Shown here piece after piece: positions 33,725-45,199 of a DNA stretch of 64,000 nt. Both the position numbers and the translations under genes were made by a program. The notes under the pieces are model-generated. The model was not told the origin of the DNA, did not search any database, and was given only the letters and a program-made list of their open reading frames with translations. Every line of letters begins with the position of its first letter. Positions within the stretch are counted from its first letter, which is position 1. Source of the DNA: Clusia tigrina (taxonomy: Eukaryota > Arthropoda > Insecta > Diptera > Clusiidae). Location of the stretch: the NCBI GenBank assembly GCA_920105625.2, contig OV050032.1:20727981-20791980 (forward strand). The letters run 5' to 3'.

Positions 33725-36363
33725 CTAATCTTCTACTTATCCTGCTTCGCAACTTCGATTGATGCGGTGTGCAATGTGTGCCAGGAGAACGAAGCGGCGT
33801 GCATAAACTCCACTTCGTTTTATTTGTGCTTTGGCGGTAATGGCGCAATTACGCAATTGTATAACTTCAACAGCTCAGTATATTTACAAACTCCATTCAC
33901 AGATAATCAACCCAACACGGACGTGCTCTACCACTGCAAGGACGGCTTCGAGTGCACCAATCTGAACGCCATCTGTGTGCAGGCGAGCAACGACCGCCAT
34001 CCCAGTTGCGGGGACACCTCGCAATGCGGCCTCTGCAGCGCCCATCGGAATTACGTGTTCAGCTGCCAGAGCCGCACCACCTTTCAGATGTGCTACGGCG
34101 CCGCACGCCCCAGCGGTCGCATTGGCTATTGTCCCCAGGGCTATGTGTGCGACGCCAATAGTGACGCGATTTGTGTGAATGCGGCTACCGTGAACACGGT
34201 CACTTGCGATATTTTGCCTGATGAATCTACAACGCCGTCGTACACCACCACCACCACCACCACCGAGCTCAGCACTGAGGCGACCACGTCCACAGCACGG
34301 CCACTCATGCCACATGAAGTTTGTGCGCAACAGCGACAGGTGGGCCTGTTTCCCACCACCCCAAATGATCCGTTTTGTAAAAGGTAAGGGGGTTTGCTCT
34401 TATATGAAACTCAGTGACTGTGCTTCCCTGGTATCTGACGTACCAAAGACACCAATTCAATCACATGTGGGTGAAGTGTTACACAATTGGCGTATAAATC
34501 TTCTCATAACAATGTTTAAAGGAAGTTACGAGTACGATGGAACTATTCTCTTGGAATTTGTGTGGTCCGGCAGCTCTGTAACTGGGTTCTTCCAGTTGTG
34601 CTCGTTGACACTAAACTTCACCTTAGTCATTAATCTCAATTCCTCGGAGTCGTAGTAAACGTTCTTGTCTACTTTTTTTTAAAATGCTGTATTGATCTTC
34701 CAGCCAGGAGTCTGTTGAGCGCACACCCCCACATTTTTCCCTTCGTACAATCCACGAGAGCGCCACTCAATTCTTATTATCAATATCCTTACTTTTTGTT
34801 AGTGGGTGCTCTTGAACAATGATGAGTTGGGGTTTAGCCGCGCTTTTATAATACCTCATTTCTCTAACAGAATATTTGTGTTAATTCAGGTTGACGAATA
34901 TGGAAAGAATGTAGCCAATGAAGCCATTGGGATGAAGTTAATTTAGGTAGATGCGAATGGTCTCATTACAAGGCAAAGAAAATAGATCCATTGTGATATA
35001 AAGATCAGACCTGCCAGCCACATAACGCAATCAGACGAGCAACTACCGATAATATACTGTAACTAGATAATGTTGTTAACACCCAAACATTGTCCAGGAA
35101 TTGGCCACTCAACTGTGTACTTTTCTTCTGAATAGCACTGAGCTATTATGTACTCGTGGGATATGCAGAGCATACTAGATATGATTCAATAATCACACCT
35201 AACACAGTATTTCTAGTGAAAGTAGATTTCTGGATAATTGGTATCTATCCTACTCCAAATTGTCTAGAAATGTTCCCTTGGCAAATAACTGGCGATATAA
35301 TTCCGGCTCTCTGAACGATCCGAATCAACCACACACGAGTACTCGTGCATTATTCAGTGATGATCAGAACAAAGTGTACTAAGCCACCTATTATGGTATC
35401 CGGTTTGTGATCGTGAGTTGGCCCCCAAACCTGGAACAATTCCTCTCCTTGTTCAGGAAAGAGTGGCAGTCAAAAAAGGTGTTTGCGTTGAGAATAACTG
35501 CAACTAATTTATAATCGGTGTTGTTCTGGATAAAAGTCTCTGGAAATGTTTTGTCGAATGCATTCACAACTACGATCAAATAGAGAGGAGAGCCTTGATT
35601 GGCATCTCAGAGATTCTACCATATCCTTGCTCGTATTGTATCAGTTTGGGTAGGGGAACAAATAATGTTATTTCCTTGCCGCGAGATTGGATTTTGAAAA
35701 TTCCGGAGCAACCGACAAAAGTTGGAGGAATGTTTCATGAATTTATATTTCCCTCCTTCGCTTTAGCAAGCAACATGTCGGATGGCCCGTGCGCAGTCTT
35801 GTACGAGTACTCACTTAACTACATGTCGAAAGTACATCCTGAGTTCCCATTTATAATATACTCGTAAATTACACACGCTACTTTTTCAGGGCGTAATTTC
35901 AAAATGTGTTCAAGTGAGTACTCGTACAAGACTGGGCACTAGCGATTCGATATTCTGAGTGGTGAAATTCTGGGAGTGGCATTGCTTAAGTACGGTTTAT
36001 TTCTGTCAGGGAGTTGTCAATGTATTTTGCCTCCTCGTTGACCGACGATTGCATTCCTAATCTAACGAGGTCCTCAACAGGTTATTGAATATAAGCTGAC
36101 ATCCTTTGGCGCTTGCTCTTGAGCCACTGTTCAGTTTCTATGGAAGCATCAATTAAAATTATATTCGGACTTCGGACTTTCGCAAATGCTTCTGTTTCTG
36201 ATTTCCGTCCCTACTGATGTGATTATCTCAATTTTGCAGGTACATTTATTGTTACTACAACAACGGCATCATAAAAGGCATTGAGTACACTTGCTCGACC
36301 GGCACCTACTACGACACGGACAGAGAGCTGTGCAGCTACCACAAACCAGCGCACTGCATTTGA
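33725..36363 (+). CDS. Secreted protein: two Cys modules, Thr-rich linker, peritrophin-A domain
   Basis: Three exons are clear: 33725-33836, 33903-34383 and 36240-36363. The first begins at an acceptor (ccttttcag) and encodes the rest of a signal peptide (LIFYLSCFATSIDA) followed by CNVCQENEAACINSTSF. The second carries the rest of module 1, module 2 (CGLCSAHRNYVFSCQSRTTF) and the linker (SYTTTTTTTELSTEA). The third has the peritrophin-A end (YIYCYYNNGIIKG, CSTGTYYDT, CSYHKPAHC). The start codon is not resolved: paralogues have a 3-9 codon first exon, but I could not find a phase-0 donor; an in-frame ATG exists at 33572. The 66-bp intron 33837-33902 is in frame without a stop, so intron retention would still translate. 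The last intron (1.86 kb) is phase 2, as in the paralogues. A chitin-lining role is inferred. Confidence 0.85.
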
Positions 36364-36448
36364 ACTTCATCATTGTTTATTGAACAAATCTTTTCATAAT
36401 GAATTCAATATAACTAATAATTAATTTTTACTACTCGTATTTGTGTGT

Positions 36449-36454
36449 TTTATT
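36449..36454 (-). terminator. Polyadenylation signal AATAAA of the convergent - strand gene
   Basis: AATAAA on the - strand, 42 bases beyond the stop at 36496. The convergent + strand gene stops at 36363, so the two 3' ends are packed into about 130 bases and the transcripts may overlap. Confidence 0.6.
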
Positions 36455-36495
36455 TCGCTAAGAGGTCCCAATATCCTATCCCGGTACCGTGGCGT

Positions 36496-37351
36496 TCAGA
36501 AATCCTCCAACCATAGACGGCTGACACTGCGGCTGCAATAAGCTGGCACTGAGGTCTCGCACAATTTCGAGCGGCTGTTGAAGAAGGTCTTACCAGGACA
36601 TGTGTACAATTGACCGGACCAGACACCACCATAAACGAAGCAGTACACGTACCTGAAAGGACAGCGATAAAGTAGATGGAAAGACCAGTGTGTAGGGGGT
36701 CCAGTGGGACTTACTGCTTGCATGTAGTGTACAGGTCCGCGCCAACCCGAAAGCGCCCATTCTGGCGAACATATTTACAAAACCGCTCAGGACATTTCCC
36801 CGCTGGTGGTGGTGTTGAACTGATTGGCTTCACAGTTGTTGTGGTAGTCGTTGAGTATGGACAGGTCGCCGCGATCTAAGTGTACATAGTAGTATATATG
36901 CTTATATAAACAGATGTGATCAGTTTAGAGCTCACTGGGGACTTACACCATTACTTGGACTTCCGCATATCTGCGGATGATGCACATTGCACACGTAATT
37001 GGGGGCACAAGAACCGGTGATATCCGATGGGTTCACTGTGCCCAGACATAGAGCGAAGGTGCTGATGCCGGTGCAGGCGAATGTGCGGTCAGCATCGCAT
37101 CGATTGCAACTGTTGCAGGCCACAACCACATCCGGCTGATTCGGTTGGCAAATGGTGGCATTGGCCGTGGAGCAAACATAGCCGGTGGGGCAGGTGTATG
37201 CGGCACCGGTTGGTGAACTATTTACGCACGCCTTAAATGTGGTTTTCGAGACACAGGCCAAGTCGTTGGCAACGGAGCAGACGTTGCACTCGCCTTTGAC
37301 TTCCACTTGCAGCATGACCAGCAGTAGTAGCAGCCACAGAACCTGGAAGTG
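36496..37351 (-). CDS. Secreted protein: two Cys modules, Thr-rich linker, peritrophin-A domain
   Basis: Exons 37351-36947, 36875-36715 and 36652-36496 give at least 240 residues; the tiny first coding exon with the start codon was not found. An alternative acceptor three codons in (37342) also keeps frame. The first exon has a hydrophobic signal segment (VLWLLLLLVML), then CNVCSVANDLACVSKTTF and CNSCNRCDADRTFAC modules with CPTGYVC and CAPNYVC. The second has a short linker (YSTTTTTTVKPISSTPPP) and begins the chitin-binding domain (CPERFCKYVRQNGRF). The third completes it (YVYCFVYGGVWSG, CPGKTFFNSRSKLC). The split falls in phase 2 before YVYC. The C-terminal tail after the last domain Cys (SRSVSRLWLEDF) is longer than in its relatives. 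It is convergent with the gene at 33725-36363. Confidence 0.85.
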
Positions 37352-37959
37352 CTGAAAAAGTGCGGCTAATAGTGGTGAAACTCGAATAATATAGAAATAT
37401 GAAGGTGAAAGGAGAGATATGCAGGAGGGTGCAGGTAATCCCTTAAATTTTGCAACACCTTCTACAATTGTGTGGGGTCTAAATAAAAAGAGTGTGTTGG
37501 TTCAATGGTTCAACGAACTCCTCTCCAAACGGTAAAAATGATGATAATTCATTGTGAGTGACTCATAGACGTGAGTAACGAGGATCAATTGTTTCGCTGT
37601 GGATCAGAGTGAATCAGTAGTGATGGAAGTATGTGAGAGAGCTTAACTGGCAAACATCCATGACAACTAAGGAACTATATTCACTCGAGAAAACCTAAAA
37701 TCTCACTATCACATGTGTTTGTTACACAACGGTCAACGGCAGCACTACTGGCGTATTCAAAGCTGAGCTACTCGAAGCTAAGTACTCACAGGAAATCTGT
37801 GAAACACCATAACACTGCGCAAGAAGTCTTTGCAACTTCATTCTGTGCCCATCATTGACAAGAAAGCTATCGCCCATCTCACCCACTCTAATATAATTTG
37901 GCAATGAAGTATCCAGCGAGCAGATTGCAGAGTCATTACACTGGACAAGCTACACTACG

Positions 37960-38350
37960 AAACCCAGCTACTCGGTAATTAATGCTCAAGCAGATCGTCG
38001 GAAATTGCATCACTAGCAGAAGCCGAAAGCATTTCCCTCGCGGCTGGGACTTACTTACCGAATACCGGTTACTTGATATTCATCGTTAAAACAACGCATC
38101 GGAAATAGGGTTATTCATAGAAGCAAAATGCATATCCCTAGCACCTGAAGCTTACTTCCCGAAAACCAGTCAGTCGATACTCATCTTTTAAGCAGGTCGT
38201 CAGAAATTGCATCACTAGCAGAGGCAGAAAGTATTTGCCTTACGTCTGGGGCTAACTCCCTTAAAACCAGTTACTCGAAATGATTGTTCAAACAAGTAAA
38301 CGGAAGCCGAAAGAATTTCCCTCTCAACTCGGCTTACTTCCCGAATTCAC
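37960..38350. repeat. ~105-bp degenerate tandem repeat, about four copies
   Basis: Recurring blocks: ggaaattgcatcactagcag, aagcatttccct, gcttacttcccgaa and accagttactcg. The units are 70-85% alike by eye, so this is an older array than the other minisatellites. It lies in the presumed upstream region of the - strand chitin-binding gene at 36496-37351. Confidence 0.75.
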
Positions 38351-38389
38351 CCCATCGAAACGGGGATCACAATCGTTGCACTCTGTTTG

Positions 38390-39049
38390 CTGGAAAAGAA
38401 GAAATTTGCGCTGGGTTTGCTGCCTAATTTTGGGAATGAGCATGCCAGTTGGCAACGTTCCCCCCACTCCAGTAGCTGCCAAACTCCCACCTACTGCGTC
38501 CGGTCACATTGCCAACCTTAGCTGGTGTTTGTACTCGCAATAAAGGATGCGTACTCCCTCTGCACTCTGAGTCAGTTATGAGTAGATCATTAAGAGCGAC
38601 CCTAGGACCAGCGGGAACCTGCTCTGATGAGGAGAGCCGACAAACATGGAAACTTACGGTGAAGAATTTGCAGCTCTTTGTCAACATTTTAATTTATTTT
38701 GAATAATCTTTTCTTTCGTATTTGTTTTATGTTTGTGAAACGAATTTGCCTGCTTCTTGTTACTGCGAATTAGAACTAAATTGTGTGAGTCAAATCTTTG
38801 CACTTTTAAAAGCACGCCGGGGTCTCTTCCAGGAATAAAACAGACATTTTATCTTATCTTGGTGGGTGTTGTGGTGAACTAAATGCTCGTAAGAAACTAA
38901 ACAAATAAGCACGAATAAGTAATAAAAATATAAGTAATGCTCAAATATTTGCATCATTCGTAAATAGCGGAGCTGGCTCATTCGACGAAGGGCAATTCAG
39001 AAGAATCTTTCATCTTTCAAATCACACCAGCGAAAGTTCACAGCCTTGA
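38390..39049. other. Intergenic sequence
   Basis: I see no gene or recognised repeat here. Confidence 0.4.
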
Positions 39050-39660
39050 GTTGATTTCGAGTACTACATTCGCTCACTCATTTACTTGTAGTGTTGGCCA
39101 TGTTTGGAGTATAGAAGTTTTGAGCTACTCATCCTTCATGGATATCCAAACGGCTATTAATGCCCTGGCCAGAGACATTGTGGGCGCTGTTGACTTAGTA
39201 TGTGTTCCAGGGCACTGCTCAGTCAACGAAAACGAAATTGTAGCGGAATTGGCAAGGAAACAAGGTCTTTTTTTTAATTAACTGATATCTGAGGAACAAG
39301 TTTTAATGCTTGTCTGAGGGTAAATGAAATATGAACACATTTGGCATGAAACAGTCTCATGGTAAGTTGGAAGTTTGACCGCAAGAACTAATATAAATCA
39401 AGCAATCTAGAATGCTAGACGGCTGTCATAGTCCAAACAGGACACAAAACGTTTAGATATAATCTGGACATGGTGTGAGAAGTCTCCGGGTTGTCGTTGG
39501 TGTATGTAGCAAATTACCGAAACTGTAGCACTTTCCTCATATAAAGCTTATATAAGGATAAAGTATAATCCTGGAGGCAACAACGAACACTAATACCTTG
39601 GAAAAGGTTGGAAACACAGCCGGCAAGTTTTGAAAAAAAATACTAATAGAGTGGGATTCC
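39050..39660 (+). mobile_element. Non-LTR retroelement RNase H remnant
   Basis: The + strand encodes DIQTAINALARDIVGAVDL followed by VCVPGHCSVNENEIVAELAR (39141-39258), a decayed RNase H domain. After a frameshift it continues with QTGHKTFRYNLDMV near 39440, the usual next block in such elements. The remainder fades out by 39660. Confidence 0.65.
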
Positions 39661-40995
39661 TTCATAGTTAGTAGAAAGACACTGGGATCACCGAGTGATC
39701 TTGATATGTCTTTGCTAGTATTTTAAGATACTTGTAGTAAGATTGTAAAGCTAATAATCACTTTGTCAAAATAGTAAAAGGTGTAGCAACATTGTAATCC
39801 TTTGATTTTGGAAATTGCTCCGTTGGAATAATTAGCTGGGAATATGAAAATGGTGTCTAGGCCTTTAATTCTAGCTGAGCTGATTTAACTGTGGCTGATT
39901 TTTTCAAGTGAAGATGAGCAAAATTCTTACCAAAGTAAACCACCAATGCAGAGAGAAAGCAAATGCTGATCAATTTCAGTAAGTAGAGCAGGGTACAGAG
40001 AAACACTGGGGTAAGAAGGCAAAGTAGAAAACAGTGATTATGGACAGATACCACTATTTTGCAGGCGCCGCTATGCTGACCACATTTCCTATTGCCTTAG
40101 AAAGACAGAAAGAGGTTCCTTGTAAACAGCCTGTAGTAATCGGATGGATGATTATACTCCCAATTCTAGTAGGAGTGTTTAAGATGGTTGCTAGTCCGCC
40201 CCAAAAACTTAGCGGCAAGAATGGCAGGTATCAGTTTGTTCTGACTTCATCACGTTGTCTTAAATATCGTATGCCAATTTTAGGCTTGCGCTTCTGGAAT
40301 ATCCTGTGAGAATCACTACAGCTCTTCTGATGTCTGATCGGCCCACTGCCTTTCTCGCTGATAGCCTGCTCTCCTCTAATGTTCAATGTAATCCTTCTAA
40401 ATTATTTAGCAACTAAACAGTTTGCCTGCTATTAAAGTTAAATGAATGCGGCAGTACCCTAACATGTTGGTAAGTGGCAAGCCAGTGCTACACAAGCAAC
40501 ATCAAACAACTCCTCCACGGAAATATTTGCCTGCAATATGCTGTGCAGCATTGGACTGTTCGTTTTTGACTTTATAGGATTAGATTTGCTGCAACGAAAT
40601 GCAAAAAGGGATGCAAAGGCTACGTATGCAATTATCGCATGTGCACCATTGTCCTTATTTACATTGTATAAGCTAGAAGGACAGGAAACGCTCATTACTG
40701 AGGTACGAGCAATTGCAACCAAAGTCAAATATGCATGAGTATGTAAGTATTATTTTTCTCTATTTCCCCCTCTCTCTCTCGTCCCACAACACATGGTTAC
40801 TCTATCGTTGTGGCCGCCTAATTATGTATTCACAAAGTACCATACATGCAACACATCAGTAAAATTGTTGAGCTGAACAAATGAACAACCGCTGCACTCC
40901 TGCTCAAGCAAAAAGGACCTCAGTTGTTTTCACATTTGTTCAGCTTTTATTTCTATTTTATTGTTGGGATAATTTTGTAATACGATAACATTGGC
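39660..40995. other. Intergenic sequence 3' of the last chitin-binding gene
   Basis: Several open frames of 60-90 codons are present but none has a family signature or splice context. The right end contains the polyadenylation signal of the next gene. Confidence 0.4.
40957..40962 (-). terminator. Polyadenylation signal AATAAA
   Basis: AATAAA on the - strand about 35 bases past the stop at 40996 of the chitin-binding gene. Confidence 0.65.
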
Positions 40996-41964
40996 TTAAT
41001 TAAGCTCCAAATCGAAGAGGGCCAGACTGCTCACGGTGCCGCCGCAACGCGCTGGCAATGTGCCGTTGCAGGCGGCCGTCTGACTATGGAAGTAATTGCC
41101 CCCAGGACAATAGTAGAGGGCGCCAATCCATTCGCCATTGTTCCGTATGCAATGTATGTACCTGGAAAAGGCAGAGTGGCGTATGGAAATCGCAATAGTT
41201 TATTTAGCTGAGAGGCGGCTCTGCTTACTGCTTGCAAGTGGTGTCCTTATTGGTGCCCACCGGAAAGCGTCCCTCCACTCCCATCGTGCTGCAATATCCC
41301 TGTGGATCGGCGCTGGGCGATGGTGTTGTTGTCGTGGTGGTTGTGGTTGGAGCCGCTGTGGTCGGATCGAATGTATAGGAACAGGTGGGTGGGTACTGCG
41401 ACCGATAACGAGCACATGCAAAGGAAATGATTTTAGTGAATGCAGAGCTGAAAGTGTGCTGAAATCGAACGCCAAACTTACCGAAGTCTCAGGAGCGCAA
41501 ATGAACTTATTATTCAGACTGCACACATTGTTCGGCGCGCAGGTGCCCGTGATGTCCGACTTTTCGCCGGTGCCCAAGCACAGCGCGAACGTTCTGGTGC
41601 CAGTGCAGGCGAACGTGCCACTGGAGTCGCAAATATTGCAGATCTTGCATGGTATCAGCGTGTCGGAGTCCACCTCTTGGCATGTGCCCTTGAGTGTGCA
41701 CTTCATACCGTTGCTGCACTTGTAGATCTGGCCGACGGGTGAGCCCGAAACGCACGTTTGAAACTCATCCTCGGAGACGCAGGCCTGATTGTAGTCCACG
41801 CCACAAGCATTGCAGTCGCCGGCCCCCTGAGTCAGCTTCGACCCCAACACCAGCAGTAGCAGCAGCAACAGGCGATTTGACTGGAAAATCAAGCATAGAA
41901 AGGAGAAGATGCGGTTGCAGTTCACACCTGGTCAGCTGATCAGATCCTCACTTACCCTATGCAT
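40996..41964 (-). CDS. Secreted protein: two Cys modules, Thr-rich linker, peritrophin-A domain
   Basis: Four exons, 41964-41956, 41880-41482, 41395-41229 and 41161-40996, give 246 residues. The first exon is only three codons (MHR) before a consensus donor GTAAGT; the next supplies the signal core (LLLLLLLVLGSKLTQG). Modules start CNACGVDYNQACVSEDEF and CKICNICDSSGTFAC, each with a later Cys-x-x-Asn/Gly-x-x-Cys element. The linker is PTTTTTTTTPSPS. The peritrophin-A domain spans the last two exons (CSTMGVEGRFPVGTNKDTTC, YIHCIRNNGEWIG, CPGGNYFHS). Its intron is phase 2 before YIHC. Of the five cluster genes this has one of the most complete models. The closest paralogue in the window is the gene at 36496-37351, with the same order, orientation and ALCLGT element in module 2. 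A chitin-binding role is inferred from the domain. Confidence 0.9.
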
Positions 41965-42439
41965 GCTGCAATTCTACGAAGAATCCACTCGAAGATTTAG
42001 GGGAAAAAGAAATGAAACGTACGCGTGGCGATTGCCATTAAAATGGTTCTAGAAGTTTGCTTCACTTAAATAAGCTGCATCTGAGGGTTATTTTTTTGCA
42101 GTTGTTTGCAATTCGTAAAGATTTGCCTTATCGTATTTGCTGAATAGTTTTACGATCTTCAATTGCGCCCAGAGATACCAGCATGCAACTTAGATACGAG
42201 AGCACTCTGTGCACACCACGTCGGGTATTTTCATAGAGAGTCACCTGCATGCCCAGTTGAGAGTGCAGCACCCCTGTGTAGAAAACTGAAGCAAATCTTC
42301 AGTTCTACACACTGAGTTCATTCCAGCGTTCTGCTTACTGTACGGGAAACCTTCCTGAACATGGAATACAACAGTATAAAAACAACGCACGTAATGCGGA
42401 ATACTGAACCGGAAACCATCCTGTTATTATTCCGATGCG

Positions 42440-42860
42440 GCGGTTATCCTACATCTAAGTTGAGTTAGGCTAGATTAGTTTATTGTCGATGTTCACATAG
42501 AGACATCACTTCGGCCTTAGGACCATAGAGTTGCCAGGAGGAGCTCTGTCGTATTTCACTTCCTGCCTCAACACAGCAATCACTGGCTCTGTCAAATAGA
42601 TGTATACTTCTTATTGATGTCCCCTCCAGCTCCGAAAGGTGGCTGAAGAAGTGCATTCCATGTAGTTGACTTTTATATAGAGTAGGCTCAGATCCTAAGT
42701 GGATTATGTTTCACATACGCCCCGCACAAAACATCCAAGAACAGTCTGATATAGTTTTCTTACTAAGACAGGAGTTGCAGTTGTTTTGTTCAAAGTTCTG
42801 TTAAGATTTTTGGACCTCCCAGAGGAATTTTGTAGGTTCTCTCAAAAATCACAACAATTT
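42440..42860 (-). mobile_element. Non-LTR retroelement 3' fragment
   Basis: The - strand carries degenerate C-terminal sequence: NCNSCLSKK near 42775, SELEGTSIRSIHLF near 42630, and EIRQSSSWQLYGPKAEVMSL at 42565-42500. This resembles the end of RNase H-bearing elements. A gttgagttaggctag block follows at the 3' side. Confidence 0.5.
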
Positions 42861-42869
42861 CATTAAAAA

Positions 42870-43836
42870 TCGCGACGTAAAATTGTGTAGTTCGTGTAGT
42901 TGTGTGACAATAACGTTTTCGTTATGCGGCTGCGTTTATCGTTTGATCCTTTCTCTATCTATACAAACGTCAATTCATTCCACTGGCAGTGGCAAATTGC
43001 CCCACATTCCCAGATGATTCCCCCACGTGGATCACATGCCTTAATTTGAATATAAAAGAGCACCATGACAAGCGAATGATGGCAAGCGAAAAACGCTGAG
43101 TCTGATTTAGGGTCCTCAGTTGTGCTCAGTGCCAGTTTTCTATGTATTGCGGGACAAATGTTAGTTGACATGAATAGGGATCAGCTGCTGACCTGCCACC
43201 CAAATGTATGGATGGATAATCAGCACTTGTTGAGATGATCAATATTTTCCGGCAGATAATTGCTATGTGAGCGTCCTCAATTGCGTATACCAGTAATACT
43301 ACGATTTATCCGTGAGCAGTCGACCTGGTCGCTTAAGCTCATTGTTTTTAACATTGGATATCTCCATTCTAATTGGAGGATATCGCAACTGCTTCTGTTG
43401 TGTTTTCAGTTTTCAGCTTTCGGTTTTCAGTTTTCGGCTCTTTGTGTCTCACTTTTATGGATTTAGTTTATTTTTCTGTTCACCGCAGCCGAAACAGTTA
43501 TACAAGATACAAAATGATAGTTTGCATGCCATAATGCCACATTTACCAAACTGGGTATTAAGTTTATTTCACTGCCAACACCATAAAACCCACACGGACA
43601 CAGGTACACACACACACACATGCTACCACACACACACGTACATACATTTATATATAAAAATAAGTGTATATATATTTATATATATATATAGAAGTGTATT
43701 GCCTCGTTCTTTTCCACGCTGCAAACACATCGCAGCGCAATTGTTAGCGCAGGATTTCTGCATGGACCCAGCCAGCAGCATTTAGTATGAATTTAATTTT
43801 GCTTAAAATTTATATATGTATATATATATATATATG

Positions 43837-43929
<93 letters not shown>

Positions 43930-44940
43930 TTTAATTTAATATTTTTTGTTGATTTTTTCAGTTGTTGGCGTTTTTATTTGGAACTTTGCCGCATCACTGG
44001 ATTGCAGCCTTAAGCCAGTACGCATCCTGTCCGCTTTACGTGCGCTTTACGGGCGAGCATAGTTCAACACCTGAAGAAAAAATGCGCATAATAAAAGTGG
44101 GCATGCTTGTGTGACTGTGTGTGCGTGTATGTAAAGCAGGACGACACACGAAACAAATAAAAAGATGAAATAAAATTCAAGAAAGAAAACAAAGACCAAC
44201 AATAATACAAAAAGAAAAACAAAAAGTCAAGAAAACAAACGTGACGAGGGGAAGGAAGAGGAAAACCTGTATAAAAAATAAGACATAAAAATCAACTCGC
44301 GATGAATCATAAAATTGCACAACCACATTCCACATTTCAAAGCCAAACTACGGCCACGAAGTGGAGTGACTATTCTGCATTTAACAGATTGTTAAATGGC
44401 GGCGAGGAATTTCTGCGAGTATCTTTGGCCACACTGCATACTGGGTGTCAGGCATTCCTTGCACTAAGTGAATCAGTCTCGAGTCGATAAAGGTCACTCG
44501 TAGTGGAGGTGGACGCAACAAGTATACGGACTGTAAAGTTCAGCCAGAGGAAGCACTTAGAAAGTACGCCAGTTGAGTCTTGAACTAAGATTGATTCACC
44601 ATAACAGTTAATCGACGTGCATTGGCAGCACTGGCAGCAAAAGTTCTGCCAAAGTTCAAAATTTTGTGGGAGTGTTTTAACCCTTCGTAATCCAAGCACA
44701 AACTGTCAATAGTCCAACATGGCATCACAGTTCAAGGCGTCTAATCACACAAATGAACCGCCTCCAACTCGCCAGGTTTAAGCGAGCATGGAGTGGCGAA
44801 TCGAACATGCATATAATCGTGTGGTATCATGAGTGTTCTTAGCCAAGTGTACTAAGCTGCACCATAATGAAGTGGCACTTCGTCGCGAATTGCCAATCTC
44901 CCAGATTCATAATTTTTGCAATAATGGCCAATTAAGTCGG
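42870..44940. other. Non-coding region with microsatellites
   Basis: CA-rich tracts occur near 43600-43640 and a (TA)n array at 43810-43922. No exon is supported. Confidence 0.4.
43810..43922. repeat. (TA)n microsatellite
   Basis: Over 100 bases of alternating T and A, with a few TATG interruptions at its left end. Confidence 0.97.
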
Positions 44941-44949
44941 CCTTTAGTA

Positions 44950-45195
44950 AGGCTTTCCTTTCCCACTATCTACGAGCAGTCAAAACCTTATAGAGGCAGA
45001 TCAAATTACTAATGGACTCAGTCTTGCTGGGGTCTTGGAAATAGCTCAGGCTTTGAATAATGCATTCATTCAAAAGATTTCAAGTTTATGAGTATAAATC
45101 GTCGTCTTAGTGTGGTATCACAATGAGCCATTATATGTGCTTAAGTGTGCTTTTGCGTAGAAGGCTGCCACTCCTACCTACCTACCTACCATGAG
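44950..45195 (+). mobile_element. 3' end of TACC-tailed retroelement family
   Basis: Contains gtgtggtatcacaatg followed by a spacer and a terminal run of TACC repeats (45175-45190). This is the same arrangement as at 50120-50195 and 63820-63900 and, reversed, 32800-32860. The coding part is almost unreadable. Confidence 0.5.
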
Positions 45196-45199
45196 TATA

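Noticed and set aside
41138..41725. 195-codon + strand frame
   Set aside because: It is antisense to well-supported exons of the chitin-binding gene and across their introns.
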